This document shows positions 27,801-34,960 of a stretch of DNA of 64,000 nt, piece after piece. Made by a program: the position numbers and the translations under genes. The stretch is from positions 2,170,001-2,234,000 of the forward strand of contig NZ_CP195303.1 in NCBI RefSeq assembly GCF_051245535.1, written 5' to 3'. Every line of letters starts with the position of its first letter. The stretch's first letter is position 1. A model generated the notes under the pieces. It was given only the letters and a program-made list of their open reading frames with translations, had not been told where the DNA came from and searched no databases. Source of the DNA: Micavibrio aeruginosavorus_D (lineage in GTDB: Bacteria > Pseudomonadota > Alphaproteobacteria > Micavibrionales > Micavibrionaceae).

Positions 27801-28315
27801 TCTTCCAGCGTTTTAAAATCGGGTGACAGTCCCGCTTCCAACGGAAACCGCCCCAGAATACTTTTGCAAAACGCGTGAATGGTCGTGATGTTCAACCCGC
27901 CGGGGGCATCGACCACGCGGGCGAACAATTGACGGGCGGCCACCATCTGGTCCGCATTCGGGTTTTGGCCAATCAAATCGAGCAATGTATCGCGTAATTT
28001 CTCATCCTCCATCACTGCCCATTCGCCCAAGCGTTTGGACAGGCGCAGGCGCATCTCACTCGCCGCCGCCTTGGTGAAGGTCAGGCAGAGAATGCGGTGC
28101 GGTGCGCAGGCGCTGGCCGCGCCTTGACCCGGGCGCGGTAATAAAATGCGCAACACGCGGTCGGTCAAAACCTTGGTCTTGCCCGACCCGGCGGATGCCC
28201 CCACCCACACATGGGCGGCGGGGTCGGATGCTTGCGCCTGCAACGATGCGGCATGGGCGCTGGCGGCCTGGGGTGATTGATCCGGTTTTTCGGCTGCGGA
28301 TGTTTTTGAATTCAT
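24803..28315 (-). CDS. addA: AddA double-strand break repair helicase-nuclease
   Basis: AddA is the UvrD-like helicase and nuclease subunit of AddAB, which processes double-strand ends for RecA-dependent repair. The 1170-residue protein has Walker A GASAGSGKT at about 39-47 and helicase motif DEAQDTNPEQW near 430. It also carries YVAMTRAEDQLIIA, typical of UvrD motif VI, and a C-terminal RecB-like nuclease motif WIIDYKTNR. Its start codon overlaps the addB stop as ATGA, implying coupled translation and stoichiometric production of the two subunits. Confidence 0.96.
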   Translation of the reverse strand: MNSKTSAAEKPDQSPQAASAHAASLQAQASDPAAHVWVGASAGSGKTKVLTDRVLRILLPRPGQGAASACAPHRILCLTFTKAAASEMRLRLSKRLGEWAVMEDEKLRDTLLDLIGQNPNADQMVAARQLFARVVDAPGGLNITTIHAFCKSILGRFPLEAGLSPDFKTLEDDEAKRLIAMARDQVLKIARDDMHGDLHHTVRRLTRILNEEQTDAQLSALLSERGALEHTMRTYPDAATLHRAVCDILDIDPALERDQLILNACADASFAKDDLWAACRALNQGTKTDVERAGLLQDWLESPAPVRAEKFEAYTGIFLTKAGTVLARIATKGAKDADADCEPTLIAEAERLIALNETLRAVASARATSDLLSFGGAVLHAYAAIKARHSALDFDDQILRTLALLQGQTMGMDADTIAPWVMFKLDQGLDHILVDEAQDTNPEQWAIIRALSDDFLSGRARDDAEHLARTLFFVGDEKQSIYGFQRADRDGFQTMRKNFAARVRAMNASWWRDVGLNVSFRSTTSVLRATDETFSPPPVLQGVADDIITHTAHRIGQAGSVEIWPILHEPEKDKGKDDWVLPLERTSSIDARTQLAMRVADHIASSIGTMMLESKGRALRAGDILVLVRNRNDFVPKLVRELKTRNVPVSGVDRMVLNDQLVVQDMMAVARFALLPEDDLSLACILKSPLCGWGDERLESVAWNRGSQTLWSALRARADDDPVIAWLNDRLRDGSLLRPYEFFTRLLQTPCPADPKSGHHALIARLGHEALDPLQEFINNTLAFERTHVPSLQDFVQVQDRTNTQLKREMDDAGDQVRIMTVHASKGLQAPVVILPDTIKGSGGKKDVPVLWPRKTGLTAPLWTTRKAEAPRAYTSAQARIDAADAEEERRLLYVAMTRAEDQLIIAAAKKKRARMEESWYQLMADAFDRMDDVEAITRPGFDDPIRRISNPQTRSVDEKRAAGYTPTNMTDPVPPDWIDRAAPTEPGAPTTLMPSRPDDAEPAARSPLQGDDPYRFRRGIVTHRLLQILPDMPVAARMDAARLHVAKQDLPHSVRDGIVNEVIAILDDPQFAPLFAPGTMAEVPVTGYVDGQLISGQIDRLAVTGDAVWIIDYKTNRPPPLDQKDVAPLYRKQMRAYASIIRKIYPDRVIRTALLWTDGMRLMEILENQ

Positions 28316-31300
28316 GCCGCATCCTCCGCATCATCATCCGCATCGCTCAACACCACCCATTCCTGTACGCGGGCCAGTTGATCGTAATCACGATATTTCG
28401 GGGCGTTCGCGGGATTGGGCAGACTGTAATACGGTGTTGCCGGGTTTTGGAATGCGGTGACCAAATCGCGCAATCCGTTATAGGCATAGGTGGACAGATG
28501 CACGGCGTCACCTTCTTCCACGCTCAGAATGGTCGGATTTTTTCGGCCTGACCCATCCCATGCGGTAAAGGCGCGCAGGCCATCAACACTGGGCTTGGGT
28601 CCGGCGTCGTTAAACCCGCCATGCAGAATCATCGCCCCTTCCAACGGCAATTGCGGGGCCAATCCGGCTTCAATCGCTTTCTTGCTGGGCAAGGTTCCGG
28701 TTTTATAATCAATCACGGTGGCGCGGCCATTGATTGCGCTGCGATCAATCCGGTCGGCCTTGGCGGTCAGGGTGAAGACGTCGCCATTGTCCAGTGTAAT
28801 CGGCAACGACCCCGTGGCTTCCAGCGCCCACGGTTTGGAATGGGCGCGTTGCGCGGCCTCCAGCGTGACGAAATGGTCAATCGCCGCTTCCATACGCGGC
28901 CACCAGAACCCCCACAAACGTGGATCATCCATGTGGGTTTGCATCTGGTCATGGGCCAGTGTGGTCAAGCGACTTTGTGCATCATCCGGCCAGTCCTGCA
29001 TGTGATCTGATACGAAATGTTCGAACACTTCATGGATCAACGTGCCGCGGCTGGCGGCATCTTCGGGTTTGTCCAGCATATCCAGTTTGCGCAGGCGTAA
29101 AATCCGCTTGGCGTACAACGCGTATGGATCGCGCATCCATGTTTCAATGTCGGTGACCGGCAATGTCATCGGGCGGCGATCGACGGGCGGTGTCGGCGCG
29201 GGGCGTGTGGCGGCGGCAATGCGCGCGCCATCATCACTGAACATTTTCGCGCGGTGCAGGGCCGGGTGGTCGTGCAAATGGTCTGGCGGAATATCCAGCG
29301 CCTGCAACACCGTATCCAACCGTTGCAGCCAGCGTGACGGCACGGTCGGCGTACCATCCACCCGCTTGCTGCGGCTGAGGTAAACCATGGGGGCACAGAA
29401 GCCACAGGCAAAATCATGCGCGGCAAACCCGACCATTTGTTCCGTAGGTGGCAGGCCGAATTGCTTGCGCATCGGGCGTGACATCCATGGGTCATGCCCG
29501 GGATCGGGCGGCCATGTGCCATCATTCAGGCCCGCCAGAATAACGCAATCGGCCTGACTCATCCGCGCTTCGATTTGGCCCAGAATGGACAGGCGCGGGT
29601 GCGTGCCATAAGCGGGGCGAATATTCACGCCCTCCATCATCGTGCTGATGATCGACAAATAATCATCCAGACTCATCGGCGGCATGGCGTTTGTATCGCC
29701 AGCAAACGCCTGCGCCAATTCGCCGTGCAGTTCGGCCAGAATGGTGGCCGCCGCTTCGCCATCTTCCCCCGTCCAGATCGTATCGGCGCGGCTGAGATGC
29801 TCCGCCACCTTGATATGGGCGGTCAACCAATCGGGCAACGGGCGCAATGTGTCCGCATCACCCTGCAATAAATCATCAAACGGTGCAAAACAGGCGCGCA
29901 GATGATCGATTAAGGGCGCAACATCCGGCGGCGCGTCATGGCCGCGTGCAATTTGCGCATCGCGTTTGGCATTGATATGCGCGACTAATCCATCCCATCC
30001 GCGCATGGGTGTGGGGCCGCGCAGATAATGACGATCCAGCGCACGAACCATGCCGCGCCCATCCCCCGCATCATTATCATCCCATCGCATCAGCGAATGT
30101 TTCACGGCGGCCAGCAACGCGGCGGGGGTGTACTGTTCAATCGCCGCCCGCGCAATCAGGCGCAGGAAAATGCCAACGCGCGTGGTGCTGAGCGGTTGAC
30201 CACCGGAATCATCCATAACGATGCCCCAGCGATTCATGATCAAACTGACGCGGCGGGCCAGCATCCGGTCCGGTGTGATCAGTGATGCCGTGCGCCCCGG
30301 TGTTTCCAATGTTTCGCGCAAGATCAGGGCGATGGCTTCGGCCTCTTCCTGCGGATTTTCGGCATCCATCCGGCGGACGCGGCCCAGCGTGTCGCGTACA
30401 TGTGTGCGCGTATCCGCATCCGGGTCCAATGTCGTCCACGCATCGGCGGTGGCGGCCGGGCGCATCATTTCACGGGCCAGCCATTGGCGGGCATTCAATT
30501 GTTTTTGCGCCACGCCGGGGTTGGTATCACTGTGTGCGGGCGGTGTATGCGGCCAGAGTGTGACATCATGGCGATGCAAATTTTCATCCATGCCATGCAG
30601 CAATTTTTTCAACGCATGTTGCGGGTGGGAATCATCCAGCGCCGCCCAACTGTCGTCATCCATATCGCGGTCCAGCGCGGGCAGGATGACCGACCCGTTT
30701 GGCAATCCGGCAATCACACGCAGCAAGCGCGCCGTGGCGGGAATCGACCCGGTCGATCCGGCGGCGATAATGCGTTGGGTAGGGCGCGTGGCTTCCCAAT
30801 GATCGGCCAACGCGTGGGTCAAGCGCCCGCTGCGATCCGCCGCATCAATCATGCCGTGCGCATCCAACAAAGCGGGCCATAATTTCATGATGATAGACAG
30901 GAAATCCAGTGTCACCCGCCAGTGATCGGCAAATTCATCCGGCACCAACGCGGGCAGGGCGTCCAACGTCACGCCCTCCATATAACATTGGTCGATCAAG
31001 CGGCCCAAAGTTCCGGCCAGCGCAAAGGCCTGATCCGGGCTATGCACCCGCGTCTTCCATTCCATGATCATGCGCGCCAATAAAATCTGGCGGCGAATTT
31101 TCGGCATGGCGGGGGGCAGGTTGAGGGCCGCGTCACTGCCCGATGAGGCAATGGATTCAAGGCTTAAGGAATCTTCGTCTACTTCACCCAGTGCGCTGAG
31201 GCGCGGCAGCAAAATCGGCGCGCCCTTGGATAGACGCAAAAACGCATTCTGCATCGTCCGTGTCGCGCGGCGTGTGGGCAGCAACAGGTGAAGAGAAGAC

Positions 31301-31419
31301 AGGCCCTGCGGGTCGCCCTTCGTTTCATCCAGCAACCCATGCGCCAGCGCATCGGCAAAGGCCACCCCCGCCGGAATGGTGAACAGGGTCAGCTTGTGAT
31401 CCGCTGCCCCCATATTCAT
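28312..31419 (-). CDS. addB: AddB double-strand break repair nuclease subunit
   Basis: This second AddAB subunit has 1035 residues in the alphaproteobacterial form. The N-terminal FTIPAGVAFADALAHGL and LLLPTRRATRTMQNAFL are recognisable AddB signatures. The C-terminal PDDEXK nuclease motif appears as ATVIDYKTGTLPSKK near residue 905. The start at 31419 is chosen because it shares one base with the murU stop (TGATG), which suggests coupled translation. An alternative start 39 codons upstream would lie inside murU. Its 3' end overlaps addA by four bases. Confidence 0.94.
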   Translation of the reverse strand: MNMGAADHKLTLFTIPAGVAFADALAHGLLDETKGDPQGLSSLHLLLPTRRATRTMQNAFLRLSKGAPILLPRLSALGEVDEDSLSLESIASSGSDAALNLPPAMPKIRRQILLARMIMEWKTRVHSPDQAFALAGTLGRLIDQCYMEGVTLDALPALVPDEFADHWRVTLDFLSIIMKLWPALLDAHGMIDAADRSGRLTHALADHWEATRPTQRIIAAGSTGSIPATARLLRVIAGLPNGSVILPALDRDMDDDSWAALDDSHPQHALKKLLHGMDENLHRHDVTLWPHTPPAHSDTNPGVAQKQLNARQWLAREMMRPAATADAWTTLDPDADTRTHVRDTLGRVRRMDAENPQEEAEAIALILRETLETPGRTASLITPDRMLARRVSLIMNRWGIVMDDSGGQPLSTTRVGIFLRLIARAAIEQYTPAALLAAVKHSLMRWDDNDAGDGRGMVRALDRHYLRGPTPMRGWDGLVAHINAKRDAQIARGHDAPPDVAPLIDHLRACFAPFDDLLQGDADTLRPLPDWLTAHIKVAEHLSRADTIWTGEDGEAAATILAELHGELAQAFAGDTNAMPPMSLDDYLSIISTMMEGVNIRPAYGTHPRLSILGQIEARMSQADCVILAGLNDGTWPPDPGHDPWMSRPMRKQFGLPPTEQMVGFAAHDFACGFCAPMVYLSRSKRVDGTPTVPSRWLQRLDTVLQALDIPPDHLHDHPALHRAKMFSDDGARIAAATRPAPTPPVDRRPMTLPVTDIETWMRDPYALYAKRILRLRKLDMLDKPEDAASRGTLIHEVFEHFVSDHMQDWPDDAQSRLTTLAHDQMQTHMDDPRLWGFWWPRMEAAIDHFVTLEAAQRAHSKPWALEATGSLPITLDNGDVFTLTAKADRIDRSAINGRATVIDYKTGTLPSKKAIEAGLAPQLPLEGAMILHGGFNDAGPKPSVDGLRAFTAWDGSGRKNPTILSVEEGDAVHLSTYAYNGLRDLVTAFQNPATPYYSLPNPANAPKYRDYDQLARVQEWVVLSDADDDAEDAA

Positions 31420-32189
31420 CACGCGGTGGGGTGTGCGGGCGGGTAGACCGGATTGGTCGGGGAAATTGAACCACCCGTGGCGGCCAAATGGGCCTCCACA
31501 CTGGCCAAATCGGCTGGTGTGCTGATGTGGTGCCATGCGCCGTCATGTTCCAACCCGAACAAACGGCCATTGGCCTGCGCCTTGTCCATCAGCTGCAGGA
31601 AGGAGAACGGGCCGCTCGGTGCATTGTCAAACAAACGCGGATGCACGATGCGTACGCTGGTCCACATATGCGTGCCGGTTTGCGCCGTGCTGCGAACGAT
31701 CTGGCCATTGGGCAAGAAATCATAATCGCCCACACCGCCCGTCAGCGTCATGGACGTAACAGGTTGCAGCAACAGCAGCAGATCCATTTTGGAATCATCC
31801 CACAGGCTGGCCATGCGGGTCAGGGCATCACCACTGACGCCATCTTCCCACAACGTGTCGCCGGAAAAGGCGAAGAATGGCTGGTTGCCCATGGTGTACA
31901 GGGCCTTGTTCATGCCACCGCCAGTATCCAGCAATGTTTGTTCAAATGAAAACGTCAAACGCGGCGCGTGGCGCTGGCCCAGATGTTGTTCCAACTGCGT
32001 GGCGCGGTAATGTAAATTGACGGTGACATCATGCACGCCATACGCGACCAGACGGTCCAGCGTGTGGTCGATCATCGCTTTGCCGGCCACGGGCACCATC
32101 GGTTTTGGCATCGTGTCCGTATGCGGGCGCAGGCGTTTACCCATCCCGGCGGCCAGAATAAAGGCGCGGTCGATATGCGGCGTACTCAT
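31419..32189 (-). CDS. murU: Nucleotidyltransferase, probable MurNAc-1-phosphate uridylyltransferase
   Basis: This 256-residue sugar-1-phosphate nucleotidyltransferase has the motif FILAAGMGKRLRPHTDTMPK. MurU makes UDP-MurNAc from MurNAc-1-phosphate in a peptidoglycan recycling bypass, and in many alphaproteobacteria it sits between the kinase amgK and addB. Here the gene starts two bases after the tsaE stop, so no amgK is present at this place. The start at 32189 is preferred over a frame beginning inside tsaE. The exact sugar substrate is inferred from context. Confidence 0.75.
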   Translation of the reverse strand: MSTPHIDRAFILAAGMGKRLRPHTDTMPKPMVPVAGKAMIDHTLDRLVAYGVHDVTVNLHYRATQLEQHLGQRHAPRLTFSFEQTLLDTGGGMNKALYTMGNQPFFAFSGDTLWEDGVSGDALTRMASLWDDSKMDLLLLLQPVTSMTLTGGVGDYDFLPNGQIVRSTAQTGTHMWTSVRIVHPRLFDNAPSGPFSFLQLMDKAQANGRLFGLEHDGAWHHISTPADLASVEAHLAATGGSISPTNPVYPPAHPTA

Positions 32190-32191
32190 GA

Positions 32192-32680
32192 TTATGCAGT
32201 TCCTTCGTTCAGGGGAATGTCGGGGATGGTGATAATGCGAATGTCGGGGCGGTGCGGGTCGGCGGCGAAGTGCAGCGTCCACCCTTGCGGCGGCACCATG
32301 GTTTCCAGGATCGGGCCCAGATTGCCGGGCCATTCAACGATGGTGATGGCACCGCTCAACGCTTCTTCCCAGCCCAGCTCCCACACCTCGTCCGGTGTTT
32401 TGATGCGGTATAAATCGAAATGCCACACGGGCCCGCGCGGTGTGTCGTATGTTTGAACCAATGTGAAGGTCGGACTGGGCACTTCCAGCCTGTCATCGCC
32501 GGACAACGCGCGGATCAACGCGCGGGCAAAGGTTGTTTTTCCAGCCCCCAGATCCCCCTCCAGCAACAACACCTGACCCACGCACAGGCGCGCGGCAATG
32601 GATTGCGCCAGCGCCGCGGTGGCGTCTTCGCCCCGCACGGTGTGGGTGGTGGTCTGGATGTGAAAATCATGTCCTGTCAT
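32192..32680 (-). CDS. tsaE: tRNA threonylcarbamoyladenosine biosynthesis ATPase TsaE
   Basis: TsaE is the ATPase partner of TsaB and TsaD in forming the t6A modification at position 37 of ANN-decoding tRNAs. The 162-residue protein has Walker A GDLGAGKTTF at about 42-51, followed by VPSPTFTLVQTY and WHFDLYRI, all diagnostic of the family. It heads the tsaE-murU-addB-addA-trxA run, whose genes are nearly gapless, so this essential gene probably shares a promoter with the recycling and repair genes. Confidence 0.95.
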   Translation of the reverse strand: MTGHDFHIQTTTHTVRGEDATAALAQSIAARLCVGQVLLLEGDLGAGKTTFARALIRALSGDDRLEVPSPTFTLVQTYDTPRGPVWHFDLYRIKTPDEVWELGWEEALSGAITIVEWPGNLGPILETMVPPQGWTLHFAADPHRPDIRIITIPDIPLNEGTA

Positions 32681-32797
32681 GGCCTGCTATTTGTGCAGGA
32701 AATCGTGCAAAAACCAAGCCCTGTGCGGTGAAAAAGGGATTGTTTTCCATGATCGTTCCGGGCACGCTCATTCCTGTTCGCAAAGAGGTCGTAAACC

Positions 32798-33832
32798 ATG
32801 AATCCATCCATCCCCGCCCCTGTCGTTGAAACCGATGTTGCCGTGATCGGTGCGGGGCCTGTTGGTTTATTTACCGTATTCCAGTGTGGCATGCTCGGCC
32901 TGTCCTGTACGGTCATTGATGCGCTGCCCGATATTGGCGGGCAATGCACGGCGGTGTATCCGGAAAAACCCATCTATGACATTCCTGGCTTCCCTCGGGT
33001 CGAGGCCGCGTCGCTGATCGCCGCGCTGGAGGAACAGGCCGCGCCGTTCGCGCCGTTATACGTGCTGGGGCAACAGGTGGTGCGCGTGTCCGGTACGGTG
33101 CAGATCGGGTTCGATCTGGAAACGGAAAAGGGCAACAGGATCAAGGCAAAGGCGATCATCATCGCCGCCGGGGCCGGGGCGTTCGGCCCGAACCGTCCGC
33201 CGCTGGATGGAATTGAATCATACGAAGGCACGTCCGTATTCTACATGGTGCGTCGCCGTGATGATTTCGCCGGAAAACGCATCGTCATTGCTGGCGGTGG
33301 CGACAGTGCGGTGGATTGGGCCTTGTCGCTCGCTCCGCTGGCCGCGCGTGTGATGGTGGTGCATCGCCGCGACAATTTCCGCGCCGCCCCCGAATCCGTC
33401 ATGCGGATGCAGGCACTGGCCGATGCGGGTGAAATCGATCTGGTCGTGCCGTATCAATTGAAATCGCTGGACGGCGTCGGTGCGCATCTGCGTCACGTGA
33501 CCGTGGCGACCATGGATGGCGCGGAAAAAGTGTTGGAGGCCGATGTGCTGTTGCCGTTCTTCGGGCTGGCGGCTTCGCTGGGGCCGATTGCGGATTGGGG
33601 GCTGGCGGTGGACCGGCACCATATCCCGGTGGACCCATCAACCGCGGCCACATCGGTGCCGGGCATTTATGCGGTGGGCGATGTGGCGACATACCCGCAG
33701 AAACTAAAACTCATCCTGACCGGTTTTGCCGAAGTGGCACAGGCCGCGCACGCCATCTACCGCCAAACCCATCCGGGTCAGGATTTGCACATGGAATATT
33801 CAACGACGAAGGGCATTCCCGGCGGTGTTTAA
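32798..33832 (+). CDS. Ferredoxin-NADP reductase, thioredoxin reductase-like (type 2) flavoprotein
   Basis: This 344-residue flavoprotein probably transfers electrons between NADPH and ferredoxin or flavodoxin. It has an N-terminal FAD-binding DVAVIGAGPVGLF, the YPEKPIYDIPGFP segment typical of the YumC-type reductases, the NADP-binding VIAGGGDSAVDWAL and a C-terminal GIYAVGDVAT. The CxxC pair of thioredoxin reductase is missing, which separates it from TrxB. AGAGG lies nine bases before the ATG. It is transcribed against the surrounding backbone genes, so it is an insertion into the conserved order. Confidence 0.88.
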   Translation: MNPSIPAPVVETDVAVIGAGPVGLFTVFQCGMLGLSCTVIDALPDIGGQCTAVYPEKPIYDIPGFPRVEAASLIAALEEQAAPFAPLYVLGQQVVRVSGTVQIGFDLETEKGNRIKAKAIIIAAGAGAFGPNRPPLDGIESYEGTSVFYMVRRRDDFAGKRIVIAGGGDSAVDWALSLAPLAARVMVVHRRDNFRAAPESVMRMQALADAGEIDLVVPYQLKSLDGVGAHLRHVTVATMDGAEKVLEADVLLPFFGLAASLGPIADWGLAVDRHHIPVDPSTAATSVPGIYAVGDVATYPQKLKLILTGFAEVAQAAHAIYRQTHPGQDLHMEYSTTKGIPGGV

Positions 33833-33869
33833 GGTCGCGAATGGACACGGATAAAATGTTCCCTCATCC

Positions 33870-34134
33870 GTCATCCCGGCGAACGCCGGGATCTTCGTGA
33901 GATTAAGAAAAATTTGAAACGCGACGGACGCGAAGGGCGCGACGTTTTCATCAAGCCCCTACCACCGGGCATTCCCGCGCAAGCGGGAATCCAAAGGATG
34001 GTACGTGTTGATTCCCGCTTGCGCGGGAATGCCGAAACGGGAAAACAATACACGAAACCTGTGGCGTCCTTTGCGTCCGTTGCGGTTCAGACCTTTACAA
34101 CATGGCTGAAGATCCCGGCGTTCGCCGGGATGAC
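33870..34134. repeat. Nested composite inverted repeat
   Basis: This intergenic segment folds on itself at three levels. The outer arms 33870-33896 and 34108-34134 are exact 27-base inverted copies of the GTCATCCCGGCG palindrome. Middle arms at about 33916-33943 and 34061-34088 are imperfectly complementary. The inner arms 33968-33990 and 34011-34033 are exact 23-base inverted copies containing ATTCCCGC. Each outer and inner arm is also a hairpin. It occupies most of the gap between the reductase gene and the GNAT gene, and no coding region is seen in it. Confidence 0.8.
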
Positions 34135-34151
34135 GGGTGGGGTACATTCAA

Positions 34152-34439
34152 TCACGCCAGCACATCATGCTGATCCGGATGGCGGTTCATCCACGACACG
34201 GCGTAGGAACAGATGGGGTAAATTTTTTGGCCGTGGTCGCGGGCCAGGGATGTGATGCCCTCCATCAACCGCCCGGCGGCGCCGGTGCCGCGTAACGGCG
34301 GTGGGGCTTCGACGTAATCGATGAATAACGTGGTGCCTTCAACGCGGTAAGCGGCAAAAGCGGTGTGCCCGTCAAGGTGCAGTTCAAACCGTTCTTTATC
34401 TTTGTTATCAATAACTTGTGCTGTTTCTGCTGGGGCCAT
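34152..34439 (-). CDS. Small GNAT-like N-acetyltransferase (YjdJ/CG-type)
   Basis: This 95-residue single-domain protein matches the short GNAT family with motifs APPPLRGTGAAGRLMEGI (acetyl-CoA loop) and IYPICSYAVSWMNRHP at the C-terminus, whose cysteine is conserved in the family. Such proteins bind acetyl-CoA, but their acceptor substrates are mostly unknown. It is encoded alone between the composite palindrome and a small secreted protein gene. Confidence 0.85.
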   Translation of the reverse strand: MAPAETAQVIDNKDKERFELHLDGHTAFAAYRVEGTTLFIDYVEAPPPLRGTGAAGRLMEGITSLARDHGQKIYPICSYAVSWMNRHPDQHDVLA

Positions 34440-34504
34440 ATCCGGTCTCGCTTTCCTCTACTCACATAGGGTGCGCACAAATCTGCACAAGTCCATGGGG
34501 CATT

Positions 34505-34516
34505 TTATGCTATACT
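34505..34516 (+). promoter_or_regulatory. Extended -10 promoter element (TGCTATACT) for the small secreted protein
   Basis: TGC followed by TATACT (34511-34516) lies eight bases before the ATG at 34524, so the transcript may start at or next to the start codon. No ribosome-binding site is visible, consistent with a leaderless message. Confidence 0.4.
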
Positions 34517-34523
34517 TTGATCT

Positions 34524-34952
34524 ATGAGGACGTTGATCTGTCTACTCTTTTTGCTGTTTTGCAGCATGGCGGCGGCTCCCGTTGTGTGGGCCGAAGATGC
34601 CCCGATAATCGTGCCCATGGCCGATCCGGTCACGCCGCCCGCACGGCCTGATGGCGCCCGGTGCTTCACCATCAAAAATGCCGCGCCCTATACGATCATG
34701 GGATCATTCCGCACCAATTTTTTCGAAGCTGTTGATGGCACACAGGCGCGATCACAAACCAATTTCCGCATGGCCCCCGGCGCGGCCGAAGATTATTGCA
34801 CCTATGGCCCGTTTTACAGCGGTGGGCGGCTTGAGGTGACGTTGCGGACGATCGTTCCGGTCTTCACCTGTTTCACCGTTGCGGCGGGCGAAATTACGGT
34901 GCGGGGCAAGGTGGAACGCACCGGCTCCAAAACATGGATTGAGTGCCGCTAA
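34524..34952 (+). CDS. Small secreted cysteine-containing protein of unknown function
   Basis: This 142-residue protein has a clear signal peptide (MRTLICLLFLLFCSMAAAP, cleavage after VWA). The mature part has four cysteines, in GARCFTIKN, AAEDYCTYGPF, PVFTCFTVAAG and the C-terminal WIECR, which could form two disulfides in the periplasm or outside the cell. I recognise the pattern as one shared by uncharacterised alphaproteobacterial proteins but cannot name a function. It lies divergent from the GNAT gene and convergent with divL. Confidence 0.75.
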   Translation: MRTLICLLFLLFCSMAAAPVVWAEDAPIIVPMADPVTPPARPDGARCFTIKNAAPYTIMGSFRTNFFEAVDGTQARSQTNFRMAPGAAEDYCTYGPFYSGGRLEVTLRTIVPVFTCFTVAAGEITVRGKVERTGSKTWIECR

Positions 34953-34960
34953 ACGCGGGC

